Below are positions 1 to 9,478 of a DNA stretch of 64,000 nt, one piece after another; position 1 is the first letter of the stretch, and the number at the start of each line of letters is the position of its first letter. Below the pieces are notes generated by a model that worked only from the letters and a program-made list of their open reading frames with translations, ran no database searches and was not told where the DNA came from. The position numbers and the translations under genes were made by a program. The stretch is from Streptomyces umbrinus (GTDB lineage: Bacteria > Actinomycetota > Actinomycetes > Streptomycetales > Streptomycetaceae): the NCBI RefSeq assembly GCF_030817415.1, contig NZ_JAUSZI010000002.1:3038001-3102000 (forward strand), written 5' to 3'.

Positions 1-706
1 GGTACAGGGTCTGCTGGAGCGACAGCGAGTACGTCTCGGCGAAGGCCTGGAGCATGTGCTTCTTCACCTGCTCGTAGGACTTCTCCCAGTTGGGCGCCTT
101 CTGCTCGTCGTCGGTCCAGTTGAAGCGCCAGCGCGCGGAGACCTGGGTGGCGAGGATGCGGTCGTACGCCTCGGGGAGTGTCGTGTACTTGTCCTTGACG
201 TAGCCCCAGAACTCGGAGTTGGTCGAGTTCATCACGACCAGGTCCTTGAGGCCGGAGACGACCTCCCAGGACTCACCGTCGTACGTGATCTGCGTGACGC
301 GGGTCTCCTGGCCCTGGCGGACGAAGGAGTGCTTGACCTCGTCGGCGCCGATGAACTGGGAGTTGGCGTCCGAGGTCGCGATCCGCTCCCAGGCGTACTC
401 CTCGATACGGATCCGGGCCGTTTTGATCGGCTCCTGGCTCGTCACGAAGTGCCGGGCCAGGTGGATGCCGAACTGCTCGGCGGACTCGATGCCGTGCTCC
501 TTGGCGAAGGCGTACACCGTGTTCTTGGTGGTGTCCGTCGGCAGCACGTTGGCGTTCGAGCCGGAGAGGTGGACCTCGTCCATGTCGCCGCTCAGCGCGA
601 CGGAGACGTTCAGGTCCTTGATGTGGTGGGTGGCGCCGTCCCGCGTGATCTTGACGACTCGGTTCTCGGCCTTGCCGTACTGGTTCTGTCCCAGGATGGT
701 CGGCAT
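1..706 (-). CDS. pucL: Urate oxidase (uricase), 3' end beyond the window
   Basis: Oxidises urate to 5-hydroxyisourate, releasing hydrogen peroxide. The protein begins MPTILGQNQYGKAENRVVKI, carries the family stretch VLPTDTTKNTVYAFAKEHG around residues 55-73 (catalytic Thr region), then IHLARHFV and FNWTDDEQKAP. The C-terminal part lies beyond the left edge, so about 235 codons are present of an expected ~300. The ATG at 704-706 follows a GGGAG ribosome site that overlaps the end of the HIU hydrolase gene, so uraD-uraH-uricase form one tightly packed operon. The gene is intact as far as visible. Confidence 0.93.
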   Translation of the reverse strand, partial: MPTILGQNQYGKAENRVVKITRDGATHHIKDLNVSVALSGDMDEVHLSGSNANVLPTDTTKNTVYAFAKEHGIESAEQFGIHLARHFVTSQEPIKTARIRIEEYAWERIATSDANSQFIGADEVKHSFVRQGQETRVTQITYDGESWEVVSGLKDLVVMNSTNSEFWGYVKDKYTTLPEAYDRILATQVSARWRFNWTDDEQKAPNWEKSYEQVKKHMLQAFAETYSLSLQQTLY

Positions 707-708
707 AG

Positions 709-1125
709 CTAGCTCCCTCGGTAAACGGAGTAGCCGAACGGGTTGAGCAGCAGCGGTACGTGGAAGTGTTCGCCCGGCACGACGGCGAACGTGATCGCCA
801 CCTCCGGGAAGAACGCTCCTACGCTGCCGCTGTCCCGGTTCGCGGGGGCGTCCTGCTGCGCATCGGCTTGCTTCTTCTCGAAATACGCCTCGACCGCGAA
901 GTCGAGCCGTACGTGTGTGGTGCCCTCCGGCAGCGCCGGCAGGTCCTTGCACCGGCCGTCCGCGTCGGTCGCGGAACCGCCGAGTGCCTGCCAGTCACCC
1001 CCTTGCCCGTAATGGGCGGACCGGCCGCTGCGGGCCGCGAGGCTGACGGCGACACCCTCGGCGGGGCGGCCGACGCTGGTGTCCAGGATGTGCGTGGACA
1101 CGGAAGCGGTGGTCTCGGTGCTCAT
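709..1125 (-). CDS. uraH: 5-Hydroxyisourate hydrolase (transthyretin-like)
   Basis: Hydrolyses 5-hydroxyisourate, the unstable uricase product, to OHCU. The 138-aa protein has the family N-terminus STHILDTSVGRPAEGV with the catalytic His, a FFPEVAITF strand, a second His in GEHFHVPLLLNPFGYSVY, and ends in the diagnostic YRGS tetrapeptide. A short insertion around residues 78-98 (KKQADAQQDAPANRDSG) lengthens one loop. The ATG overlaps the uraD stop as ATGA (1122-1125), and the uricase start lies 2 bp beyond its stop, so translation is probably coupled through all three genes. Confidence 0.95.
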   Translation of the reverse strand: MSTETTASVSTHILDTSVGRPAEGVAVSLAARSGRSAHYGQGGDWQALGGSATDADGRCKDLPALPEGTTHVRLDFAVEAYFEKKQADAQQDAPANRDSGSVGAFFPEVAITFAVVPGEHFHVPLLLNPFGYSVYRGS

Positions 1126-1640
1126 GCGGGTGCGTCCTCTTCGACGAGTCGGGCGAGCCGGATGCGGTTGATCTTTCCCAGTTCGACGCGCACGATCTCG
1201 CGCTCCCGCGCAGGTGCGTTGCCGATCCGCTCCCTGACCGCGTCGCGCATCTGCTCGCCGGTGCGGCCGGTCGCGCAGATCAGGAAGACATGGCCGAACT
1301 TCTCCTGGTAGGCCAGGTTCAGTTCGAGCATCTCCGCCTTCAGCTCATCGGAGGCGCCGGCCATGCCGCGCTGTTCACGCGAGGAGGTCGGGTCTCCGGG
1401 CTTCGGGCGTCCGATCGGCGGGTGACCCGCCATCGCCTCGTCGAGGTCCGCGTCGATCAGGCCGGCCGTGGCGGCGTCGCTCTCCGCGAAGAGTTCGTCG
1501 GTGGTGGTGTAGGGGCGGCGGGCGAGCAGCCGGTTCGCCCAGGCCGCCGAGGCGCAGACCTCGTGGAGGGCGGCGTAGGCGGCGTGCTCCTCCAGTGCGT
1601 TGAAACGGGCGAGGCCGCCGGATGTCGTACTCGAAGTCAC
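1122..1640 (-). CDS. uraD: OHCU decarboxylase
   Basis: Decarboxylates 2-oxo-4-hydroxy-4-carboxy-5-ureidoimidazoline to S-allantoin, the last of the three uricolysis steps. The 172-aa protein shows the family motifs: FNALEEHAAYAALHEVC near the N-terminus, AGHPPIGRPK with the catalytic His, SSREQRGM, and FGHVFLICATGRTGEQM. The GTG start at 1638-1640 is preceded by GGAGG. It is the first gene of the leftward uraD-uraH-uricase operon, and its promoter carries a palindrome also found before catalase. Confidence 0.94.
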   Translation of the reverse strand: MTSSTTSGGLARFNALEEHAAYAALHEVCASAAWANRLLARRPYTTTDELFAESDAATAGLIDADLDEAMAGHPPIGRPKPGDPTSSREQRGMAGASDELKAEMLELNLAYQEKFGHVFLICATGRTGEQMRDAVRERIGNAPAREREIVRVELGKINRIRLARLVEEDAPA

Positions 1641-1679
1641 GGGAAGCCTCCGTGGCCTTGTGCTGGACGGGCTGCGGAT

Positions 1680-1720
1680 TAGCTAACGCCCTCGGAAACA
1701 TCACGTCAACACTTTGTTGA
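1680..1720 (-). promoter_or_regulatory. uraD operon promoter with TCAACA-N3-TGTTGA operator
   Basis: Read on the minus strand there is a -35-like TTGACG (1704-1709), an 18-bp spacer and a -10-like TAGCTA (1680-1685), ending 39 bp before the uraD start. The perfect palindrome TCAACACTTTGTTGA (1706-1720) overlaps the -35 box, as a repressor operator would. The catalase promoter has the same arrangement. The cognate regulator is not identified. Confidence 0.6.
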
Positions 1721-2014
1721 AAAATCCGGGTAACAAATACCGGGAAGCGGAAACTGCCGCCCGCATGCCGGACGGCGGCGGCTCACGGGCGCCCGCGAGC
1801 CGCCCACCCGGAGCCGCGTCACGCCTGGCCAGAGGCCTGACTGCGACCTATCGTCGGCGGATGACGGGTCGGGCGCCGGTCGGCAGCGGGTCGAGCGCCG
1901 GTCGACGACGGGCCAGGCGTCCATCGTCGGCGGATCGGGCGCCGGTCGACGACGGGCCAGGCACCGGGTCAGGCGCTCGCCGGCGGCGACCAGGCACCCA
2001 TACCCATCCTCTGC
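1721..2014. repeat. Intergenic region with short GC-rich direct repeats
   Basis: No convincing gene lies between the uraD promoter and the next stop. A 24-bp unit beginning GCGCCGGTCGACGACGGG is repeated exactly at 1895-1918 and 1939-1962, 44 bp apart, with degenerate versions around 1868-1890 and 1965-1995. It reads as a small non-coding minisatellite. Confidence 0.5.
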
Positions 2015-2383
2015 TCAGGCGTCCTTCTCGCGGTTCAGGTAGTTGTAGACGGTGAACCGGCTGACGCCGAGCGCGCCCGCGACGGTCTCCACGCCGTGCC
2101 GCACGGAGAAGGCGCCGCGCGCCTCGAGTATCCGTACGACCTCCTGCTTGGCCTTGCGGTCCAGCTCGGCCAGGGGCTTGCCGCGCTTGCGCTCCAGGGC
2201 GGCCAGGATGTGGTCCAGCGAGTCGGCGAGCTGCGGCAGCCGTACGGCGACGACGTCGGCACCCTCCCAGGAGAGCACGACGTCGTCGGGTCCGGCCTGG
2301 CCGGGCGGGAGCATCTCGCCGCCCATGGCGTCGACCAGTGGCTTCACGGCCGTGACGAAGGGGTCGTCCCCGATACCGGTCAC
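2015..2383 (-). CDS. HTH regulator with YheO/DauR-type C-terminal helix-turn-helix
   Basis: A 122-aa protein starting at a GTG (2381-2383) that overlaps the stop of the upstream thiamine-binding gene by 4 bp (GTGA). The C-terminus, FSVRHGVETVAGALGVSRFT followed by VYNYL, matches the HTH_22 domain of YheO/DauR regulators. The N-terminal half (VTAVKPLVDAMGGEM, VVAVRLPQLADSLDHILAAL) is shorter than a full YheO PAS domain. It lies between the uricolysis and glyoxylate genes, so it is a candidate local regulator, but nothing in the sequence fixes its operator. Confidence 0.7.
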   Translation of the reverse strand: MTGIGDDPFVTAVKPLVDAMGGEMLPPGQAGPDDVVLSWEGADVVAVRLPQLADSLDHILAALERKRGKPLAELDRKAKQEVVRILEARGAFSVRHGVETVAGALGVSRFTVYNYLNREKDA

Positions 2384-2631
2384 TCGCCCCCCTCTCCGAT
2401 CACGTTGACCTGGAGCGAGACGCGGGTGGCGCCGGCCTCGAGGGCCTGGCGCAGCAGCGCGTCGACCGCGGTGAGCACCGAGTCCGCGCCGCCCTCCGCG
2501 GTGTTGCCGAACGGGCCGACGTCCACGGCGTCCAGTTCGGCCGCCTCGATGACCTCGCGGGCGACCAGCGCGTGCCGCGGTGCCTCGTCGAGGTCGAAGG
2601 GCTCGGTCGTGAACTCCACTCTCAATCGCAC
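2380..2631 (-). CDS. Thiamine-binding protein (MTH1187/YkoF, DUF77 family)
   Basis: An 83-aa protein starting at GTG 2629-2631 behind a G-rich ribosome site. It has the ferredoxin-like pattern of the family: RLRVEFTTEPFDLDE, then DAVDVGPFGNTAEGGADSVL and ALEAGATRVSLQVNV. Family members bind thiamine or hydroxymethylpyrimidine, and the link to glyoxylate carboligase, a thiamine diphosphate enzyme encoded 5 kb away, is suggestive only. It is divergent from hydroxypyruvate isomerase and coupled to the downstream HTH gene. A longer upstream reading frame exists but has no family-like sequence. Confidence 0.75.
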   Translation of the reverse strand: MRLRVEFTTEPFDLDEAPRHALVAREVIEAAELDAVDVGPFGNTAEGGADSVLTAVDALLRQALEAGATRVSLQVNVIGEGGE

Positions 2632-2875
2632 TGTGCCCCCATGGCATCGGCTCCGACCTGCTCGTTCCCCCGGCCCACGTGACGCGGGGGCTGTCGGGCG
2701 CGCAAGCGACCCTAGCCGACACGCACGCCACCCGTGAGGAACACCCGATCGAACGGCGGCGGTGCCACTCGGGCGAATCCACCCGGAGCCTCCCGCACCC
2801 CGGCGGCTTTTCCGGGCAACCCCTCTTGACAAGGTTCCCCGACGCGGGCAGCCTTTCCATCAAGCAGAAACTAAC

Positions 2876-2890
2876 TTCCGCAATACGGAA
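2876..2890. promoter_or_regulatory. TTCCG-N5-CGGAA operator upstream of hyi
   Basis: The perfect palindrome TTCCGCAATACGGAA lies 31 bp before the hyi start. The flank AGAAACTAAC also resembles the flank of the glyoxylate carboligase copy (9276-9290 read on the minus strand: AGAAGTTAGT then TTCCG). This is consistent with an AllR-like IclR repressor of allantoin/glyoxylate genes known in Streptomyces, but that assignment is from memory and inference. Confidence 0.6.
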
Positions 2891-2921
2891 CTACCCGACA
2901 CGGAAGGGAGCGCCGACCCAC

Positions 2922-3779
2922 ATGCCCGGTTTCTCGATGGATGCAGCCGCTGAGCAGCGCTTCAACGTCAACCTGTCGATCCTCTTCACGGAGCTCCCGC
3001 TTCTGGAGCGCCCCGCGGCCGCCGCCGCGGCGGACTTCACCGCGGTCGAGCTGTGGTGGCCCTGGGTCGACTCCCCCACCCCCGAGCGCGCCGAGCTCGA
3101 CGCCCTGAAGAAGGCGATCGAGGACGCGGGCGTACAGCTCACGGGGCTGAACTTCTACGCCGGGCAGCTGCCGGGCCCGGACCGGGGCGCGCTGTCGATC
3201 CCCGGCGAGGAGTCCGAGCGGTTCCGCGCGAACGTCGATGTGGCCGCGGACTTCGCGCAGTCACTGGGCTGCGGGGCGCTCAACGCGCTGTACGGCAACC
3301 GCGTCGAGGGCGTGGACCCGGCCGTGCAGGACGAACTCGCCCTGGAGAACCTGGTACTGGCGGCCCGCGCGGCCGACCGTATCGGCGCGGCCCTGCTGAT
3401 CGAGACCCTCAACAAGCCGGAGTCGCCGCTCTATCCGCTGGTGACCGCCCCGGCCGGGATCGCGGTCGTCGACAAGGTCAACGAGGCGACCGGGCTCGGC
3501 AACGCCAAGTTCCTGATGGACCTCTACCACCTGTCCATGAACGGCGAGAACCTGCCGTCGGTGATCGACAGGTACGCGGCGAAGACCGGCCACGTCCAGA
3601 TCGCCGACAACCCGGGCCGCGGCGCCCCCGGCACCGGCTCACTCCCCCTGGAGGAGCTGCTCGGCCGGCTCCGCAAGCAGGGTTACGAGGGCTGGGTCGG
3701 CCTGGAGTACAAGCCGGGCGACCGCCCCAGTGCCGAGGCCTTCGAGTGGCTGCCCGCCGAGGCCCGCGCGGCGCGCTGA
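2922..3779 (+). CDS. hyi: Hydroxypyruvate isomerase
   Basis: Interconverts hydroxypyruvate and tartronate semialdehyde. The 285-aa TIM-barrel protein shows FNVNLSILFTELPLLERPAA, VELWWPW, GLNFYAGQLPGPDRG, the catalytic-Glu strand ALLIETLNKPESPLYPL, FLMDLYHLSMNGENL, VQIADNPGRGAPGTG and WVGLEYKP, all typical of Hyi. The ATG at 2922 sits 31 bp after the TTCCG-N5-CGGAA operator. The next gene, 44 bp downstream, reduces the same pool of tartronate semialdehyde, so the two probably form one transcript. Confidence 0.93.
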   Translation: MPGFSMDAAAEQRFNVNLSILFTELPLLERPAAAAAADFTAVELWWPWVDSPTPERAELDALKKAIEDAGVQLTGLNFYAGQLPGPDRGALSIPGEESERFRANVDVAADFAQSLGCGALNALYGNRVEGVDPAVQDELALENLVLAARAADRIGAALLIETLNKPESPLYPLVTAPAGIAVVDKVNEATGLGNAKFLMDLYHLSMNGENLPSVIDRYAAKTGHVQIADNPGRGAPGTGSLPLEELLGRLRKQGYEGWVGLEYKPGDRPSAEAFEWLPAEARAAR

Positions 3780-3823
3780 GCGCCAACTCATCGACGTACG
3801 AAAGTTTCCAGAGAGGCACCCTC

Positions 3824-4717
3824 ATGAGCAGCACACTCCCCAAGGTCGCCTGGGTCGGTCTCGGCATCATGGGCTCCCCCATGTCCGAGAACCTGATCAA
3901 GGCCGGTTACGACGTCACCGGGTTCACCCTGGAGCAGGACAAGCTGGACCGGCTGACCGCCGCCGGCGGCACCGCGGCCGGCTCGATCGCCGAGGCCGTT
4001 CGGGACGCCGACGTGGTGATCACGATGGTGCCCGCCTCCCCGCAGGTCGAGGCCATCGCGTACGGGCCCGACGGCATCCTGGAGAACGCGCGGTCCGGCG
4101 CGCTCCTGATCGACATGTCCTCCATCACCCCGCAGACCTCCGTGGACCTGGCGAAGGCCGCGAAGGACAAGGGCGTACGGGTCCTGGACGCGCCGGTGTC
4201 CGGTGGTGAGGCCGGGGCCGTCGAGGCCGTGCTGTCCATCATGGTCGGCGGCGAGCAGACCGACTTCGACCAGGCCGAGCCGGTCTTCGAGGCGCTGGGC
4301 AGGACGATCGTGCTGTGCGGTCCGCACGGCTCCGGTCAGACCGTGAAGGCCGCGAACCAGCTGATCGTCGCCGTGAACATCCAGGCGTGCGCCGAGGCCG
4401 TGGTCTTCCTGGAGAAGTCGGGCGTCGACCTGAAGGCGGCCCTCGACGTCCTGAACGGCGGCCTCGCGGGCTCGACCGTCCTGACGCGCAAGAAGGACAA
4501 CTTCCTGAACCGCGACTTCAAGCCGGGCTTCCGTATCGACCTGCACCACAAGGACATGGGCATCGTCACGGACGCCGCCCGCAACGTCGGTGCCGCGCTG
4601 CCCGTCGGTGCCGTGGTCGCCCAGCTCGTCGCCTCGCTGCGGACCCAGGGCGACGGCGGACTGGACCACTCCGCGCTGCTGCGCGCGGTCGAGCGCCTCT
4701 CCGGCGCACAGATCTGA
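3824..4717 (+). CDS. glxR: 2-Hydroxy-3-oxopropionate (tartronate semialdehyde) reductase
   Basis: Reduces tartronate semialdehyde to glycerate with NAD(P)H. The 297-aa protein has the N-terminal Rossmann motif VAWVGLGIMGSPMSENLIKAG, the substrate-binding signature DAPVSGGEAGAVEA near residue 125, the catalytic-Lys segment GSGQTVKAANQLIV near residue 170, and the C-terminal LHHKDMGIVTDAA helix of the beta-hydroxyacid dehydrogenase family. The ATG at 3824 follows AGAGAGGCACC. Together with hyi and glyoxylate carboligase it completes glyoxylate to glycerate conversion. Confidence 0.93.
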   Translation: MSSTLPKVAWVGLGIMGSPMSENLIKAGYDVTGFTLEQDKLDRLTAAGGTAAGSIAEAVRDADVVITMVPASPQVEAIAYGPDGILENARSGALLIDMSSITPQTSVDLAKAAKDKGVRVLDAPVSGGEAGAVEAVLSIMVGGEQTDFDQAEPVFEALGRTIVLCGPHGSGQTVKAANQLIVAVNIQACAEAVVFLEKSGVDLKAALDVLNGGLAGSTVLTRKKDNFLNRDFKPGFRIDLHHKDMGIVTDAARNVGAALPVGAVVAQLVASLRTQGDGGLDHSALLRAVERLSGAQI

Positions 4718-4831
4718 CGGTCCTCCGGCCCCACAAAGACCTCCGGGCGGCACCACCGCTGACACCTGTCCTGTCGCGCCCAAGCGGTGGCGCCGCCCGG
4801 AACCCATCACCCATCCCCCTACCGGCTAACT

Positions 4832-4885
4832 TCAACAAACTGTTGACGTCCGGATCGCCCCAAACCTAGGCTCCGCAAAGCGGAA
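4832..4885 (+). promoter_or_regulatory. Catalase promoter carrying two operator types
   Basis: TCAACAAACTGTTGA (4832-4846) is a perfect palindrome overlapping a -35-like TTGACG (4843-4848). An 18-bp spacer leads to a -10-like TAGGCT (4867-4872). CTCCGCAAAGCGGAA (4871-4885), one mismatch from TTCCG-N5-CGGAA, covers the -10/start region. The first element matches the uraD promoter, the second matches hyi and glyoxylate carboligase, so catalase could respond to both signals. Confidence 0.6.
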
Positions 4886-4930
4886 AACAACTTCCGAAGA
4901 ATTCCGCTGCCCCTCGTACGGAAGGTCACG

Positions 4931-6388
4931 ATGTCGAAGCGCGTGCTCACGACAGAGTCCGGCGCCCCGGTCGCCGACAACCAGAACTCCGCCTCCGCCG
5001 GCGCCGGCGGCCCGCTCCTCCTCCAGGACCAGCACCTCCTTGAGAAGCTCGCCCGGTTCAACCGCGAGCGCATTCCGGAGCGCGTGGTGCATGCCCGCGG
5101 CTCGGGCGCGTACGGCCACTTCGAGGTGACCGACGACGTCACCGGCTTCACGCACGCGGACTTCCTGAGCACGGTCGGCAGGCGCACCGAGGTCTTCCTG
5201 CGCTTCTCGACGGTGGCGGACAACCTGGGCGGCGCGGACGCGGTGCGCGACCCGCGTGGCTTCGCGGTCAAGTTCTATACGGAGCAGGGGAATTACGACC
5301 TCGTCGGGAACAACACCCCGGTGTTCTTCATCAAGGACCCGATCAAGTTCCCGGACTTCATCCACTCCCAGAAGCGCGACCCGTTCACGGGCAGGCAGGA
5401 ACCGGACAACGTCTGGGACTTCTGGGCGCACGCCCCCGAGGCCACGCACCAGATCACCTGGCTGATGGGCGACCGCGGCATCCCGGCCTCGTACCGCCAC
5501 ATGAACGGCTACGGCTCGCACACCTACCAGTGGACGAACGCCGAGGGCGAGGCCTTCTTCGTCAAGTACCACTTCAAGACGAACCAGGGCATCCGCAGTC
5601 TGTCCTCCGAGCAGGCCGCCGAGATCGCGGGCAAGGACCCCAACTCGCACCAGACGGACCTGCTCCAGGCCATCGAGCGCGGAGTGCGCCCGTCGTGGAC
5701 GCTGTACGTCCAGGTCATGCCGGCGGCCGAGGCGGACGGTTACCGCTTCAACCCGTTCGACCTGACGAAGGTCTGGCCGCACGAGGACCATCCGCTCCAG
5801 CGGGTGGGCCGGCTGGTCCTCGACCGCAACCCGGACAACGTGTTCGCGGAGGTCGAGCAGGCCGCGTTCTCCCCGAACAACTTCGTTCCCGGCATCGGTC
5901 CTTCGCCGGACAGGATGCTCCAGGGCCGCCTGTTCGCCTACGCGGACGCGCACCGCTACCGGCTGGGCGTCAACCACACCCTGCTGGCGGTCAACGCCCC
6001 CAGGGCGACGGCGGCGAGCAACTACGGCCGGGACGGTCTGATGGCCGCCAACTCCCAGGGCCGCGCGGCGAAGAACTACGAGCCGAACTCGTACGGCGGC
6101 CCGGCGGAGACCGGCCGCCCCCTGTCGGCGCCGCTCACGGTGAACGGCCACACCGGCACGTACGAGACCTCGCTCCACACCAAGGACGACCACTTCTTCC
6201 AGGCGGGCGAGCTGTACCGCCTGATGTCGGAGGAGGAGAAGTCCCGGCTGGTCGCCAACATCGCCGGCGGCCTCTCCCAGGTCTCCCGCGACGACGTGAT
6301 CGAGAAGAACCTCGCCCACTTCCACGCCGCCGACCCCGAGTACGGCAGGCGCGTGGAGGAGGCGGTCCACGCCCTGCGCGAGGACTGA
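4931..6388 (+). CDS. katA: Catalase, monofunctional haem type (small subunit)
   Basis: Dismutates hydrogen peroxide. The 485-aa protein is the usual length for small-subunit catalases. It has the catalytic His in [30 protein letters not shown], the catalytic Asn in [32 protein letters not shown] and the proximal haem-ligand Tyr in [16 protein letters not shown]. The ATG at 4931 follows GGAAGGTCACG. Uricase makes peroxide, so a catalase sharing an operator with the uricase operon is functionally sensible. The gene is followed by a strong hairpin at 6641. Confidence 0.96.
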   Translation: MSKRVLTTESGAPVADNQNSASAGAGGPLLLQDQHLLEKLARFNRERIPERVVHARGSGAYGHFEVTDDVTGFTHADFLSTVGRRTEVFLRFSTVADNLGGADAVRDPRGFAVKFYTEQGNYDLVGNNTPVFFIKDPIKFPDFIHSQKRDPFTGRQEPDNVWDFWAHAPEATHQITWLMGDRGIPASYRHMNGYGSHTYQWTNAEGEAFFVKYHFKTNQGIRSLSSEQAAEIAGKDPNSHQTDLLQAIERGVRPSWTLYVQVMPAAEADGYRFNPFDLTKVWPHEDHPLQRVGRLVLDRNPDNVFAEVEQAAFSPNNFVPGIGPSPDRMLQGRLFAYADAHRYRLGVNHTLLAVNAPRATAASNYGRDGLMAANSQGRAAKNYEPNSYGGPAETGRPLSAPLTVNGHTGTYETSLHTKDDHFFQAGELYRLMSEEEKSRLVANIAGGLSQVSRDDVIEKNLAHFHAADPEYGRRVEEAVHALRED

Positions 6389-6640
6389 CCCTCTCAACTC
6401 CCAAGCTGCGCCCCGGGTCTGACGGGAGGTCGGACCCCAGGCGCGTCGCCCGCGAAGCCCGTGGACCCGGATGAGGGGTTGTCGACGGGCGGAGCGGGCC
6501 GGCCGAGGACCGCGGCGGTACGTGAGCCAGTGCGGTGGTGAAGGTCCCGGAGCCCCCTTCCCGACCAGAGGGAAGGACGGCCCCGGCCCGTCACGGCCGC
6601 CGCGGTCCCGGACGACACTTTGATCGACAACTTGATAGAC

Positions 6641-6692
6641 ACGGCGAAGAGCGCCGGGTACGGACGGTCCCGTACCCGGCGCTCTTCGCCGT
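6641..6692 (+). terminator. Long perfect hairpin in the 365-bp gap after catalase
   Basis: Two 23-nt arms (6641-6663 and 6670-6692, starting ACGGCGAAGAGCGCCGGG) are perfectly complementary around a 6-nt loop. There is no U-run, as is common for Streptomyces terminators. It is the only structure seen in the gap 6389-6753 and probably ends the catalase transcript. Confidence 0.7.
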
Positions 6693-6753
6693 CCGCGCAA
6701 ATGCCCGGCCCCTTCGGGGTGCGGATTCCCCGGCCGCGCAGGAGCCTGGATGC

Positions 6754-6981
6754 ATGGACCTTCCCAGCATCGTCGTGCACCCTCCGGCGCTGGACGGCTC
6801 GCGCCGGGTCACCGCGGGCAGCGAGACCCTCGGCATCGCCTACCACCTCGACGACGTCGTCGAGATCCTGCGCCTCGCGGACCTGGACGAGATCGAGGTG
6901 GAGGAGAGCGACATCATCGACTGGCAGGGCGGCGGCCCCGACGACTGGCCGGGCCTGTCGGAGCACCACGGGGCCGAGTGA
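6754..6981 (+). CDS. Small acidic conserved-type hypothetical protein
   Basis: A 75-aa protein starting at ATG 6754 behind AGGAGCCTGG. It opens MDLPSIVVHPPALDGSRRV, continues ETLGIAYHLDDVVEILRLAD, and ends in an acidic tail (IEVEESDIIDW, DDWPGLSEHH). There is no signal peptide or membrane segment. Start and codon bias support a real gene; the function is not recognised. It lies between two hairpins, so it is probably monocistronic. Confidence 0.6.
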   Translation: MDLPSIVVHPPALDGSRRVTAGSETLGIAYHLDDVVEILRLADLDEIEVEESDIIDWQGGGPDDWPGLSEHHGAE

Positions 6982-7092
6982 CGCCCGTACGTACGTCTGT
7001 GTGCGTACATCGGCTACGGAACCCTCAAATCAAGCTCTGAATATGCCTCCGGGGGCTTCAACTCACTGTGCTTCAGGGCACATTCTCAGCAC

Positions 7093-7127
7093 GTGGGGCC
7101 CGCCGGCACGGGGGCGGCGGGCCCCAC
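7093..7127 (+). terminator. GC-rich hairpin downstream of the 75-aa gene
   Basis: GTGGGGCCCGCCG (7093-7105) pairs perfectly with CGGCGGGCCCCAC (7115-7127) around a 9-nt loop, giving a 13-bp stem about 110 bp after the preceding stop. Confidence 0.6.
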
Positions 7128-7168
7128 ACGGAGAACAGCGGGCTTGGCCGGAGACGGAGGTGAGACGT

Positions 7169-7345
7169 ATGAGCAGCTTGATGACAACGCGTGGGCGAGA
7201 GAAGTGCGCGTTGAAGCCGCTCCGGGGCGTCACCCGGTACGGCCGGTCCGGCACGGTACTTCGGACGTCGGGGGCGTCCGGAGACGGGGGGAAGCACGGG
7301 GGCGGCGGATTCCGTTCGGGTGGCGGCGGGGGCCGCTCGAACTGA
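7169..7345 (+). CDS. Possible small basic, glycine-rich peptide
   Basis: A 58-codon frame with ATG at 7169 behind a strong GGAGGTGAG ribosome site. The product begins MSSLMTTRGREKCALKPLRG, is basic in its first half, and ends in a run of glycines with arginines (GGGGFRSGGGGGRSN). It is isolated between two strong hairpins (7093 and 7355). Size, charge and glycine content could suit a small RNA-binding or modified peptide, but no family was recognised, and a chance frame in GC-rich DNA remains possible. Confidence 0.4.
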   Translation: MSSLMTTRGREKCALKPLRGVTRYGRSGTVLRTSGASGDGGKHGGGGFRSGGGGGRSN

Positions 7346-7354
7346 ACACGCCGA

Positions 7355-7390
7355 GAGGCCCCCGTCCTGGATCATCAGGACGGGGGCCTC
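7355..7390. terminator. Terminator between the small glycine-rich frame and gcl
   Basis: GAGGCCCCCGTCCTG (7355-7369) pairs perfectly with CAGGACGGGGGCCTC (7376-7390) across a 6-nt loop and is followed by GGTTTTCC on the plus strand. Its position between convergent genes suggests it also ends the leftward gcl transcript. Confidence 0.8.
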
Positions 7391-7428
7391 GGTTTTCCTT
7401 TCCCCTTGAGCTGGCTCTCTCTCAGGGG

Positions 7429-9213
<1,785 letters not shown>

Positions 9214-9275
9214 TGCGTACTCCTGCTTCGGCCGTCGGATTCGGGCTCCCGTCGCGCCCCGCGGAGAGCTTCAAA

Positions 9276-9290
9276 TTCCGTATTACGGAA
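9276..9290. promoter_or_regulatory. TTCCG-N5-CGGAA operator upstream of gcl
   Basis: TTCCGTATTACGGAA is a perfect palindrome matching the copy before hyi (2876-2890), including similar flanking bases, and the one-mismatch copy before catalase (4871-4885). The three sites sit in front of the genes of one pathway, so a shared repressor is likely. Confidence 0.65.
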
Positions 9291-9478
9291 ACTAACTTCT
9301 ACTATCTGGAAGCAATGTATGTGGACGGCCAGAAGGCGTCAAGGGTCGGAGGGCGGCCGGCGGGCGGGGGAATCACGGGACGTCGGATCGTTTCGCTGCC
9401 GGAGGAAGGGGTTCCGGAGGACGATGGAGGCGCTGCCCCGATGCGGCGTTGTGGTGTCACGGTGTTCTGGAGAGGGTC

